Assembly (NCBI GenBank): GCA_022496185.1 | Contig: WTXG01000016.1 | Span: forward strand, 1-64,000 | Direction of reading: 5' to 3' | Length of the DNA stretch: 64,000 bases | Origin: Multifurca ochricompacta | Lineage: Eukaryota > Basidiomycota > Agaricomycetes > Russulales > Russulaceae | Shown: positions 11,363 to 22,226 of the stretch, piece by piece | How the letters are laid out: each line of letters starts with the position of its first letter | Position numbering within the stretch: the first letter of the stretch is position 1 | Program-made: the position numbers and the translations under genes | The notes under the pieces: generated by a model | Seen by the model: only the letters and a program-made list of their open reading frames with translations | The model's database searches: none | What the model was told of the DNA's origin: nothing

Positions 11363-11682
11363 TGTTATGTTTGAAGCTCAGTTTGCTGATTCAGAGTCTA
11401 ATAGTTCAGGGGGTGGGGCAGTTACTTAGCATGCAGCTCAAGTAAAGAGAGGAGATTCCAGGTCACAGAGCTACATAGAACACAGAAGCTCAAGACTAAG
11501 GAATACAGCTTGAGTATATGGGAACTTAAATAGACATAGAGGAGGATAATGTCATCACATTAAGGATGCTGCTAAGGTTTGAGGCTAGTAAAAGTAGGTG
11601 ATGAGAAAAAGTCATACATTGTAGTATTGTATGTTTCTAACTGTATAGTATAGGGAAAGGTATCTTATCAGATGTTGTAACA
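11363..11682 (-). repeat. 5' LTR of copy B1 (320 bp)
   Basis: Reads TGTTACAACATCTG on the minus strand and ends CATAACA. It shares the AGTCTTGAGCT motif with the B LTRs at 17109 and 42439. The primer site AGCTCAAGACT follows at 11360-11350 after a 2-nt spacer and is complementary to that motif. Confidence 0.85.
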
Positions 11683-11882
11683 ATACCTGCTAAGACACCA
11701 TACCCATGGGTATGGTTTAAACCCACAGGTTGTATTTAAAAATTACATGCTGGCACACTGTGGTGTACTAGAAACAAACAATCAGTACTACAATATATAC
11801 TATGAGAGATCATGTTTCTTTCCAAGACTTGATGCATGGGATAGCTGCTACAACTTCTGGCATGTCAATCAGATCTCTCCTT
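11683..11882. other. Unassigned spacer
   Basis: CpG-poor sequence with a short palindrome-like CATACCCATGGGTATGG near 11699. No coding potential and no recognised element ends. Confidence 0.4.
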
Positions 11883-12735
11883 CCCCAGTCACCAAGACAC
11901 AAGAGGGCACAGATCAAAGATGGAGACAGAGAATTCCAGATGAAGTAGAAGAGGAGTTGGGCTTGTGAAACAGATGCTCAACAGCAGTGGAGGTTGCTGA
12001 TAAACATAATCACCTGATATATCACAATATAAAGAATAGTGAAGATACATACCTGGCACATTAAGAAAATCAAATGCCATGGCTGACAACTTAGGATAGA
12101 CCTTCCAATGATCCCACCACCAAGCAATAGGATTAGATACCTTCTCAATTGCCTGTGAAAGGTAGTCATCAAGCTCATTGGTATCTTCTAAGCCATCCAT
12201 TGGAATGTCAAGGAAGTCTGTGGTAACATCAGTGTCATCAACTACTGTCATTGACTGTCATCACAATGTACATACATGACATTAAAATACTAGGCTAAAC
12301 ATACCTGAACAGGGCCTGGCATAGAGGGCATATCATACTTTGCATACTCCTCTCAAACAATAGCTTCAGCAGTATTAATCCAGCCCTTTGGCCATTGGCA
12401 CTGTTGAAAATATTTGAGTTTCAACTCTGGGTGAAGCACTGAGAGGTTGGTGCAAAATTGAGTATGAGAAATGGTGATACCACTATGAACATACCCATGG
12501 ATATACAGTACACATTGGATAGACCAGTTTTCCAATAATGCTTGCTGATGCTTTTGCAAGCAAGGTAAGTGCATGCTTCACAGATGGAGAGTGTGGTTTG
12601 ACAGTGGTGTCACTAAGTAATGCATTGATGTGGTCAATAGTTGGGATGACATTGGCAATTGATAAAACTGTTGCTTGGGGTCAAAGAAATGCCAAGAATT
12701 CATCCCTTGGTCCAGAATTGATCAAGAATTGACCC
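11883..12735 (-). pseudogene. hAT transposase C-terminal relic (minus strand)
   Basis: Minus strand reads ANVIPTIDHINALLSDTT, then VLHPELKLKYFQQCQWPKGW, then DELDDYLSQ-like (TNELDDYLSQAIEKVSNPIA) and WWWDHWKVYPKLSAMAFDFL, ending with a decayed AVEHLF region. This order (catalytic-domain end, then the hATC dimerisation domain) is typical of Ac/hobo-like transposases in basidiomycetes. It is split by frameshifts and at least one intron-like gap. Its 5' end abuts a second hAT relic in the opposite orientation. Confidence 0.78.
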
Positions 12736-14721
12736 TATGTGCCAATGCACCAGGATAAAGGTGATGGAGATGCTTGCTACAGGTAAGGTTTACAACACTT
12801 TCAGTGTCTTGCCATCTAACTTTATTTTTCTCTCAGGCTTATGAAAGAATGCTAGACATTGGTGTAGATGGCTGGACAATGCCTCAATTCATTCCATTCA
12901 TTGGCACTACTATCCATTGGGTTCAGGAGGGCAAGATCACATTGACAACACTGGATTTCATCAAGTACATTAATCACTGGTTGTTATAGAAATAATATAG
13001 TTGCTAATCATTATACAGAGTGCCAAAAGCCCATACTGGTGCTTATGTTTCTGCATGTGTCTCAGAATGCCTGCATGAGTATGGAATCCACAATGAGGTA
13101 TGTTTCAAGTTACATACTGTGAAAGCAGAGATGTTTATCTACTGTACTAGGTGCTGGCCATTGTCTGTGACAGTGCATCAAATAATGACACAATGGTGGA
13201 TGAGCTTCAAGTCTTGGTTTTGAGCTTCAGGGGTCAGATGACATGCATGCAGTGCTTTGAACACATCCTCAACTTGGTAGTGAAGGTGCAACATGACTTG
13301 TCATTGTTTTGCCTTGTGTCAATGGGTTCAATTGGGTTGTTTACAGGCCATCCTCTCACAGTTCAGCCAGCAGGCCAAGGCATTGGAGGATGAGCATGAT
13401 GAGGAGCATGACACAAACCTCTTCAAAGACTTAGATGTCAATGATGTCATCAAGGAGGGTGATCAGGACAATGAAGATAATGATCTACAAGTGGACAATG
13501 ACAAAGTAGATCCCACAGTCAAGGCAAGCAATGAGGCCATGATCCAGGAAGTTGTAGAGGATGTTGGTTATAGTGGCAGGATCCCAATGCTTTCTTGCAC
13601 AGAGGTCAATCTAGGATGCTTCTCAGTCTTCAAAGTCAGTGATATCACTAATCAGAACAATCAGATTATTTACATCATTTTTACATAGCTTCAAAGGCTT
13701 GCAACAAAGATAGTCAACAGCCCAATCATCAAGGCAGATCTTGAAGTGTGCTGTATGCAAAGCAAAGTCAGACTGAAAGTGATGGTGCTACTCAATGGAA
13801 CAGCACATCAAAGCTTATTGGGCACACACTTGAACTTCAGCCAGTGCTTCAAATGCTTGTTGTAATGTGTGAGCACAACAAGCACATGGCATCCATTTGA
13901 AGAGGATTCAGTTGTCAGAAGCAGAGTGGAAAATACTCAAGCAGCTGCACCCTCCCTTGGATTTGTTCTTTGATGCAACAAAGGAGATTTCACAAAACAA
14001 GATCCCTCTAATACATGATGTCATTTTTTCACCCTTGACACAAGACTTCATATTTCATCAAGGTAGGATGGAAACATGAGTGGATCAAGGCAGCAGAAGA
14101 CCTTGCATGACAGGAATGGGAAGCATACAAGCCAGAAGTGCTATCTATGACATCTATGACATCAACAGCAGCATCAAGCATCACATCAAAGGTAAGATTT
14201 CAAATATATGTCAAAGAGTAATTGGCAATTGCTCACTCTGCATTTAATTAGGAACTGACTAGCCTTTTGGCAAAATATTTTGGTGCACTGCATGACAAGT
14301 TTACACCTGTCAACACCCTGGATGAATGGCTGTCTAATGCGCCCACTGTCACCAACACTGATCCAATCACACTGGACAGCAATGAAGGCAACAGGCCATC
14401 CACTTGCACAAATGGCTATCAACTTCCTTTCCATTCCAGGTGGGTTATTAATCACTATCATTTTTGTGGTGCTGAATATACATGGCAGCAACCTCAACTG
14501 ATGTTGAATGTGTGTTTTCAAAAGGTGGTTTAACAGTCTCAAAAATGCAACATTCCATTTTAGATGAGTCTATGCAAGCAGCTATAGTACTTGGGTCATG
14601 GTGTGATATTCCTGATCTTATTCCTTACAATGATATAATAGCTGCCTTTAAGGATAAAAGCAAGTGGGCAGGGAAGGCAAAAGCTATTATAGATATTATT
14701 GATGATAGTGATTCTACCTAG
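12736..14721 (+). pseudogene. hAT transposase relic with fungal introns (plus strand)
   Basis: Blocks in order: AYERMLDIGVDGWTMPQFIP, PKAHTGAYVSACVSECLHEY, VLAIVCDSASNNDTMVDELQ, QCFEHILNLVVK, AILSQFSQQAKALEDEHD with an acidic linker, and the C-terminal AATSTDVECVFSKGGLTVSK with ILDESMQAAIVLGSWCDIPD (hATC dimerisation region). At least two gaps look like genuine introns: GTATGT to TACTAG at 13097-13151 and GTGCAA to TTACAG at 13287-13346. Frameshifts and missing pieces elsewhere mean it is inactive. No terminal repeats or 8-bp duplication were identified. Confidence 0.82.
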
Positions 14722-15620
14722 TTACAGAGTATTGCTAAATGGATAAAGTTGCACTTGAATGTAACACCAGAATGTTGGATGGCACCTGAGAAGGATTGCC
14801 CACAGAATTTTGATGTGAAGATGCAATAGCCAATTCCCATCCTCCAAAGTGTTTGCATTAACCCCATGCTTGAGCTCATGACATTCTTGCTCATTGACAT
14901 TGCTCGTTGACAGACAGGCAAAAGAAAGGATGTTGTTAGTGATAGGAAGGGTGGGGCAGCTGTGTGAAATGAAGACATACTGATGTGATGGCCATTCACA
15001 TCCTCCAAAGTGTTGTTGTTAACCTTGTGCTTGAGCTCATGATGTTCTTGCCCATTGATGTTGTTTGTTGAATGACAACAAGAGGAAGAGAGAAGATCAT
15101 TGGTGATAGGAGGGCCAGGGCAGCTGTCATTGCTCAATAACAGGGGAGAGACCAGAGCCAATAAACTGTCTTTGATGGATCACCATTATCATGGAGATTC
15201 TATAAGCATTACTAGGAGAGAGATCTGGGTTGAACTGCCTCTGAAGAAGGGCCAGAAAGTCATTGTCTGCTAATTGAGAGAAAGCAGAGGCCCAGAGTGG
15301 AAAAAAAGGAGTAAGAGTACAAGTAAACCCATGGGTACTCAGATCCACATGAGTAAAAGACTCATGACTCTGGGTGATCCATGGGAACATACTCATGTGG
15401 ATCCAAGTATGGAATTATTTAATCTAAATACTTGCAAGTTCAGATCTGGGTAACTTGCAGGTGCACTCATGCTAGGCCCCAGGTGGGACAGGGATGATTT
15501 GTGCCAACATGGAAATCTTTGGCCTGTACTATCCATTGGCTGACTGAATTCCTACATGGCACTTCCCTCCCCTCCCATGTTGTACTAACTGCCACTTCTT
15601 CCTCCTCCTTAGTGTCACAG
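14722..15620. other. Unassigned region with a two-unit direct repeat
   Basis: No recognisable gene. A direct repeat of about 130 bp, spaced 160 bp, starts at about 14837 and 14997 (CATCCTCCAAAGTGTT, GCTTGAGCTCATGA, GGGGCAGCTGTG-like motifs in both). At 15320-15440 lies a short ACTCATG and GGATCC-rich segment resembling 26270-26360 and 55640-55690, suggesting a dispersed small repeat. Confidence 0.5.
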
Positions 15621-15624
15621 TTAG

Positions 15625-16044
15625 GTGCCAACTGTGTTGGGGTTTAATGCTGAAGGCTGGTCCTTCAGTTCAAGTCAAAGTCAAGTCAGGTTGCAAGTCC
15701 TAGTCAGGTTTGTGGCAAAGACAACAGCACCAAGGAAGATGAAGCTGAAGACCAAAGACAAAGGCAAAGAAGAGGATGAAGATGAAGTCAAATGTAGTGT
15801 AAACAGGGCATACTGGAACATGAACTCCCTCAATAAATGTAATTGTAGGTACATTATCACAAAAGAGACATCAGAGAAACAATACCAAAACATGCCCCAA
15901 AAAGGGGCATCCCAAAAACTATATTTGGGCTTGCACAAGGCAACTCCTAAAGCCAAGTGTGGTAAATGTGAGCATACCTCCAACTGGACTCAAGCAGACC
16001 AAAATTCAATTACAATAAGGCAAAAAATCAAATATATAGACTAA
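15625..16044 (+). CDS. Small orphan ORF, no recognised domain
   Basis: A 139-codon reading frame with a basic-acidic stretch (KMKLKTKDKGKEEDEDEVK) and a CGKCEHTSNW motif near the end with a single CX2C pair. I do not recognise it. The apparent first codon is not ATG. It is surrounded by repeats and could be a chance frame or a remnant of an element gag. There are no neighbours that suggest a role. Confidence 0.2.
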   Translation: MPTVLGFNAEGWSFSSSQSQVRLQVLVRFVAKTTAPRKMKLKTKDKGKEEDEDEVKCSVNRAYWNMNSLNKCNCRYIITKETSEKQYQNMPQKGASQKLYLGLHKATPKAKCGKCEHTSNWTQADQNSITIRQKIKYID

Positions 16045-16385
16045 TAGACAGCTCAATGACCCAGTGCAGTATCAGCTTGCATGTGTGCAAAATGCAACTG
16101 CTTCTTGTCAGGCAACAGAGGGAGATCATGCCCCATCCACTAATCTAATCTACTCCATAATCCATAATATGCTGTTGAGATGGGCCAGTTGTGACTGGAT
16201 TGTTGGGGACTGGGGACCAGACAGCCAGGCTCCTGGGTGGACTCGATCTTATGATTACAATAAGATAATCTAAAGTGCATCAGATAATTGATTCAGAGAC
16301 ATTGCACACACAACACATTCCTTCTGTCTTGTCACATTTAAATAACTATATTTATTCTACTTATTGTCATGCTCCTCTGAGCAGT
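16045..16385. other. Unassigned spacer
   Basis: No coding sequence or element ends recognised. Confidence 0.4.
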
Positions 16386-16560
16386 ATAAAAGGTCACTAT
16401 TTTGTACATGTTCACTTCAGTTTTGACCACATAAACTGAAGTGAGTATTAGTTAGTTTATCTTATCTGTTATCTTTACCATATTTAGCTAACACTTATCT
16501 ACTATCTAAATAGGTAAAGATACTATAGTGGGGGAGTTTTGGTGGCTTAATGACAAGATT
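16386..16560 (+). promoter_or_regulatory. TATA-containing dispersed repeat (probable element 5' end)
   Basis: GTATAAAAGGTCAC (TATA box near 16387) is followed by CACTTCAGTTTTGACCA and a run of TTAG/TTATC motifs. The same segment recurs inverted at about 30290-30440 and as the locus broken by the LINE at 26620-26670 and 27534-27620. Recurrence in three contexts with a TATA box suggests the promoter end of a mobile element. The element itself is not identified. Confidence 0.4.
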
Positions 16561-16918
16561 AAAGCCCTGCTGTCCATGCTGTCTAATGCCATCTATGGCT
16601 GTTTTTTGACGGGTTTGGACAGTGTTTTCCATACCCATAACCATCTGTCTCAATGATTGACTTGAGCTGGTACAGTACAGGTATGGGACTGTACTACGGC
16701 ACCATCATACTGTAAGCTATGGGTATGGCACACAGCCCTACTATCCCAGGCACCCACCTCACATCTATGTGGGTCCTGGCAATCTCCACCTTCCACACAG
16801 TAAACAAGTCTGCCAAAGCTGTGCAAACTGCCTGCATGTCCACCCTGCTGAGTGCACTTGACAAGCAACATTCCCCACTCAAGTGGTGTTCTTTAACCTG
16901 ACTCTGCACCTATGACAA
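16561..16918. other. Unassigned, possible LINE RNase H trace on minus strand
   Basis: The minus strand at about 16745-16800 reads VEIARTHIDVRWVPG, which resembles the LINE RNase H motif with WVPGH, but orientation is opposite to the LINE tail that follows. This may be an inverted fragment or chance. Confidence 0.3.
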
Positions 16919-17108
16919 CTGGTGTGAAGAATGGCTTTGTGATTGCACCCATGCTGTGGGCAGCAATAACCAGGCATACTCCCTCCCTTTCCATCAGCTG
17001 CCCCCCTGATGGCTCCAACCACCCCCTCTGGTCCATTGTGACTAAACCCTGGCCTAACCCTTACAGCTGGCATGCCATGTCCACAACCATGCACCTTGCC
17101 ACAGGTCA
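16919..17108 (+). pseudogene. LINE ORF2 C-terminal fragment
   Basis: Shares CPPDGSNHPLW and HLATGH with the LINE tail at 26671-27522 (CPPDGCNHP, QLATGHGFIAEYTEHFHP). In fungal LINEs this lies between RNase H and the C-terminal zinc motif. It is cut at 17109 by the LTR of copy B2. Confidence 0.55.
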
Positions 17109-18300
17109 TGTTACAATCTGCTGTTGTATGATATCATAGTTGTTTCTTCTTTTTCTTTCTTTTATTACATGTACTTCAGCAGTACCTAGTTCCAGTCCAA
17201 TGATGTCTATAACCAATGTCATCCTTTCTTACATATATATAAGATGTAGACATCAAGCTCAAGACTGGAGAGTCTTGAGCTCTTTGTATTCTACATAGCC
17301 CTCTTGACCAGGAATCTACTCTTTTTACATCTAATCACCTAAACTTCTCTTGAACCCAAACAAACAGAGCTTTGAACATAACATTAGCTCAAGACTAAAT
17401 TGAACTAACAATTTTGATAACAGAAACTATGTCTGCACCTGCTCCCATTGCTCCTGCAACAAATATACACATGACTCTACTGTTCCCACTAACCCCCAGA
17501 CTGACTGATGATGTCCCTCTGTTGGAATGATTGAATACTCACTGGATTGATATCTCTTCCTTAACTGCTATCATCCCTTGGACTGGTTATTTCACCACAG
17601 CTGGACAAAAGGTTATTCCTATCAAACAAATATAATGGGCTCTGGTTTGAGCTTGCCTTCTTTGCTTCTGTTAACTTGTACCAAGCTATTTGCCTCACCT
17701 GCACCTCCTTTAACCTTCCTTGAATCCCCAAAGTACCTGTTAACATCCAGTCACTCATTGATACCTCCATGGACAGTGGTGACACACAAACAATGACAAC
17801 TGTTTCCATCCCAAGTCCAGGGCAGAACAATAAATGTTTAGAAGGAATGTTAGCTACCTATTTAAAAGATGATTGAACCCAGTCAGAACAATTTCTGTCC
17901 ATCTTTCACCAATATATGAGCATGAATGATCAAACTGAAATCATGTGCAATCTTATGAAGAAGTCACATTTCTTTCTACAACAAATTGAAGGACCATTAG
18001 TACAAACATTTCAACTTGGTATGATCAATGACCTCCAAGCAATTGCTGCCTGTATGATGACAATTACACAACCCACACCTTCAGACTACACTGAAGAACA
18101 TTTCAAATCATCATACTTTGACTTTGGGGTTAAAGAATGTGCTTATGATGACCTGAGGAAATTACAAATGCATTGATGAATATCTAATGAACTTTGCATC
18201 CTTGGTTACCCATTCCAATATCCACCCAGATGATGCCAGTACCTTACAACTCTTTGCATCTGGGCTTCAGGGTGATCTTGCAAAAATCTGCATCCTTTGT
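17109..18300 (+). mobile_element. Ty3 family B, copy B2 (LTR and part of gag)
   Basis: LTR at 17109-17383 (275 bp, TGTTACAATC to CATAACA), TATA at 17234, then primer site 17386-17396 and a gag relic starting at about 17430 (TGTCTGCACCTGCTCCCATT). Gag is shattered by frameshifts and stops but retains MSMNDQTEIMCNLMKKSHFF and GPLVQTFQLGMINDLQAIA. It ends abruptly near 18300 against the LTR of family D. Relative to B1 it has lost the segment coding TGGRIDEYL. Confidence 0.85.
17234..17396 (+). promoter_or_regulatory. TATA box, predicted RNA 5' end and self-primer site of copy B2
   Basis: TATATATAAG begins at 17234. AGTCTTGAGCT lies at 17271-17281, and its exact 11-nt complement AGCTCAAGACT lies at 17386-17396, 2 nt after the LTR end (17383). 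The LTR also forms the hairpin AGCTCAAGACT-GGAG-AGTCTTGAGCT at 17256-17281. The geometry equals Tf1 self-priming. Confidence 0.7.
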
Positions 18301-18302
18301 CA

Positions 18303-19113
18303 TGTGGCCATAAAGGCACAATGGTGAGCTTAGTAGTTTTTATGCAGCCTTAAAGGTGCATTAGTGGTGCAGCCATAAAGGCACATGAATGTTGTGTTCA
18401 CTGGTAGCATCTACTTTTGCAGCTGTATAGGTGCAGACACTTATTGCAGCCATTGAAGGCACAGAAAATGTTTATTGCAGCCATGAAAGGTGCAGAATGT
18501 GTATTGCAGCCATAAAGGTGTAAGATGTAATGCCTGGTGCAGGCATTCAGCATGACATGTGTGATTGTGTAGTGGTATGCAAAAGTCTTTGTATACTGAG
18601 TCAACAGTACACAGAGTCAGGGGATGAGTCAATACTCAGGAGCTAATCCCTAAGTACCATTGAGTGGAAAGTGCCAGAAGCACTGAGTTGGATCAAAAGC
18701 AAGTAGATCACCCAGAAGGTAATGCACCAAGTCAATTAAGAAGTTGAGTCTAAGGAATACAGGCTATCTAGATGGGCCTTATATATGTAATAGACATTGG
18801 AGTCCAAATCAGAGCTAAGTATGTAACATATCAACAAAGTTGCAATATAACTACAAAGGGAGACAGAGCAAGGGTGGGCCAGGTGAGAATATACATAGAT
18901 GTATCCAGTATAGTTGCAATTCTGGTGGGAAAATATGTAAGAGTCCTTGTGTAAAGTATGAGTCATAGATAAGCACAGCACAGCACAAGTCAGAGATAAG
19001 GAATAAACAAGTATAAAGAGGGCCACAATCACAGTCAACAAAGGTCAAACATGGCTAAACAAGAGATCACATGATAGAGAAAAGAGAAAGACAATGTAGC
19101 AGGGTTCATAACA
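18303..19113 (-). repeat. 3' LTR of family D, containing a short tandem repeat
   Basis: Begins TGTTATGAACC on the minus strand after the polypurine tract. TATA motif TATATAAGG lies near 18786-18780. The region 18304-18530 carries about eight degenerate copies of GCAGCCATAAAGGYGCA spaced 20-60 bp apart. The outer end is not defined because it abuts family B gag near 18300. Confidence 0.7.
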
Positions 19114-19144
19114 TTACCCCCTCTTTAAGTCCTAGCAGATCCAG

Positions 19145-21005
19145 CTAGATTGGCATACCATCATCATCCTGTACCAGCAACAGGTAGTCATTGGCTACAG
19201 CATAGTGGTCAGCATCATAATTCTCCTTGTCATCTTCCATTGGGCAAACGTGTGTTCATAGAAAACTGTAGGGCCCTCAGTGGCCACATCAAAAGCAGCC
19301 ATTGTAAACATGACAGTCAATTTCTCTGTGTCCAGCATTGTGGGACAGACACTTGCTGCACCATCCTGAAGGGTTGATGATGGTAGGGGCTGCAGTGAGA
19401 TGTTGGAAAAGGCATTGGCAGCTCTAATGAGATGTGCTCTGGCAATGTCAACACCATTTCTTGGCTTGTGGGCAGCACCAGCTGAGATGGAATTTGCTAC
19501 TGCAGCACCAGCAAGTCTTGCCATCAGGATTTTCATGAAGTTGTGGCATTTTAAAATGGCTCAGGTTAAGGTGGGGTGTGAGTTCAAGGGGGTGGCAGGG
19601 TAATGGTCAAGCAATATGCCTCCCCTAGTTCCAACCTAGTCCTAATTGACACCAAATGTTGTTTGACATCAAAGATGCCTTGTGAAATCCATGTCATCTG
19701 CCAGTTGTAATATTCATACTGCCTGTCAAGATTTGCCTTCAATGCTTGGAACTTTCACAGCCATGCAATTTCAGCAGTAAGCCATGGCATTTGTAGGTTG
19801 CATAAGACTTCATTAATGGCAAATGCACAGGGGTCAGAGATTGCTAGGTGCTGTAGGTGCTCTGGTCCTAAGATGTAATGGAGTTGGTTGATGGGTTTCT
19901 CTTCTAAATAGACAGGGGCTCCATATACTGGCCCCCCTTTCTCCAAGCAGCTGGCTACATCCATCCCTTCATTGGTGTAGTAGATGTACTTGGCAATCTT
20001 GGTTTTGCCATTGCCTCTGCTAGTGTGATGCTTTTTGTCAATGTAATGGTTTGTGATGTGTGTGTGACATTTGTGATGGTTTTTCAACCCACATGCATTC
20101 AACTTTTGTTTCAATGTCCCAACTTCTTACTCCAAGTCATGTGACCAGAGTTGATGATCTTTCTTATCTGATCTGATTTTTGGACTTAGACTGACTTGGA
20201 CTGACACTCATTTACTTTTGGAGTGGGTGCAACACCACTTGCATTCCCTGTCTCAATCTCCACTGGAGATTCACATGGACATTTACTTTACTATATTGGA
20301 TCTTCTACTTTACTTACAAAGACACTAGAATACTTGTATTTAAGCAGTACATACTGAAGAGACAGACTTTAAGTCTGTTCTCTTGTATCTAATACAGGTT
20401 TACTGTGCTTCCCTCAGAATTCCCTTGAACTCCCTAAGCTGCAACTTAGGGAGCCTTCACCCCAGACCTCCAGCAGGGCTTATTGCCACTGCTTCAACTT
20501 GCCTCTTGCATGTGTGCCCCTCTTATCTTGTGTGGGCCTTGAACCCTGACCACGGCCCTCTGTGGTTTGCCTTGACACCCTGACTTGACTTGCCTTTGAT
20601 GGTCTTGATCTTGATCCTGGAACCAACTTGTCCTTGACAGTTTTGACCTTGCAGGCACTCCATATCTTGAAGGGGCTTGACCAGAATGACCCTTGACACA
20701 GCAGAGACCTAGCTGTGACAGCTAGTGGGCATCATGAGCAGGAAGTAGAACAATGAACTGGGGTTGTTCAGGAAAAATGGGAAGTCAGGGCTTTCATCAC
20801 TGAAGTCAATGTCTATGAGGTCATTGGGGTGTGGGTGCTTAGGGATAGTAAAATCATCATTGATGTTGAGGGTTCTGATCCCTTTGGCCACTTTGGCAGC
20901 AGTTTCATAGTCAATAGGAGATAATGGACAAGAAGGAGGATGAGCAGGAGGAAGTATGGGAAAGGCATTGATGGCAGCAGAGGTGTGGATGCAGAGTGAA
21001 GACAT
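19145..21005 (-). pseudogene. Third ORF of family D (zinc-binding C-terminus), split by solo LTR
   Basis: About 386 codons once the insert is removed. N-terminus MSSLCIHTSAAINAF with an S/P-rich stretch, acidic NDLIDIDFSDESPDFPFFLN, then KIAKYIYYTNEGMDVASC and GPVYGAPVYLEEK, a middle predicted helical region, and a C-terminal GWCSKCLSHNAGHREIDC with a second Cys pair and GPYSFL-x-TH-x-C. Same order as the third ORF of family C (49221-50425). It starts 66 bp after the pol stop. Function unknown; the two CCHC/CCHC-like motifs suggest nucleic-acid binding. A frameshift separates the last segment. Confidence 0.75.
20024..20720 (+). mobile_element. Solo LTR, family E (697 bp), with 5-bp target duplication
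   Basis: TGTGATGCTTTTTG to AGCTGTGACA, flanked by GCTAG at 20019-20023 and 20721-20725. Removing it restores the reading frame of the family D third ORF (MPTS to RGNGKTKIAK). TATA-like TATTTAAG is at 20337-20344. AAGTCTGTTCT at 20371-20381 is the exact complement of the primer site at 56415-56425 in the second E copy. Confidence 0.92.
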
Positions 21006-22226
21006 AAGGTGATAGTGAACTTTCTGGGGAGAGAGTATGCTGGAGAGACATCACAAAGAGAGGGTCCTATTTATCTGCCTCTGGGTGATGTAAGTAGAAG
21101 TCCTTGATTAGTCCAGGTGCAAAGACATCTGCAGTGGGCCCCCCCCAAGTTGTCAGAGTCAGGGAAGCCCTTCCATTTGATCAGATAGTGGAGTTTGCAC
21201 CCTCTTCCTTTTCACTTTGCATTGGCAATTTGCTCCACTTCCCACTCTGGCTCTCCATCAGTTAATTCAGGGGGTGGTCTTGGGAAGTTCTGTCCATGTA
21301 TGGCAGTTTCTTTGTATGGTGTGAGAAGGTTGGCATGGAAAATGGGATGGATCTTCCATGTGGGTGGCAATGTCAATTTGTATGTAACATCTGAGAGCTT
21401 CTGTTCAATCAGGAAGGGTCCATGACATTGGGGAGCAAGTTTTGCTGTTGGGTGAGATGTATGAATGTTATGTCCTTCTGGCCAGACCTGGTCCCCAATC
21501 TGATAGGGTGTAAACCTTGTTGGCTTCTCAGCTAGGGTCTGTTGTGCCTTCATCAGGTTCTCATTGGCTGATTTCCATGCAGCTTCCCATTGGCCAATAT
21601 GCTCAGTCATGGACAGAACATTGGTGGGCTTATCAGTCCAAGTTGTACAAGGATTCCAGCCCATTATAAGGGAGAACAGGGAGGTCTTTGTTGTTCCATT
21701 TGGCCAAGAGTTGTGTGCAAACTTGGCTGTTGCTAGCCACTCTGCCCAGTCATCCTGCCACTTGTTGCACCAGAATTGGAGGTACTGTTCCAACCATTGA
21801 TTTGTCCTTTCTGACTGGCCATTGGTCTGGGGATGGTAAGCAGTGGAAATGTTCTGTTGAATGTCAAGTTGTTTACAAAGGGCCCTTGCAAATGTGGAGG
21901 TGAATCACACAGGTCTCAGTCAGAAATGACCTTCTGAGGTAGCCCATAGTGGTGATATATGTGGTTCAAGTAGAGTTTTGTGATGCCTTCAGCTGATATT
22001 GTCTTGTTACAGGGGATGAAGAGTGCTGCTTTCGAACAATTGTGGTCTGTAATGGTGAGGATAGAGTCATAGCCTTGAGAAAGCAGTAGCTTGACAATAA
22101 AGTCCATAGCAATTGTCTGGAAGGGTGTTGTTGTGATGGGTGTAATTGGTGAAGGTGTGGGTGGTTTTGGGTGTGTGTTTACTTTATTTGCCTGACAATC
22201 TGCACAACCTTTGACATAGTTTTCTA

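Larger units (their letters stand above)
4945..11682 (-). mobile_element. Ty3 family B retrotransposon, copy B1 (3' end lost)
   Basis: Minus-strand element with 5' LTR (11363-11682), primer site, gag, protease, RT, RNase H and integrase. The RNase H domain is split by a solo LTR at 6394-8214. The element stops after the integrase C-terminal region near 4945-4960, where it abuts the Copia fragment, so no 3' LTR is present. TGA stops and frameshifts are scattered through it. Confidence 0.9.

Noticed and set aside
15625..16044. Host gene candidate with CGKC motif
   Set aside because: No ATG start, no introns, no recognised family, and a repeat-only neighbourhood; kept only as a low-confidence ORF.
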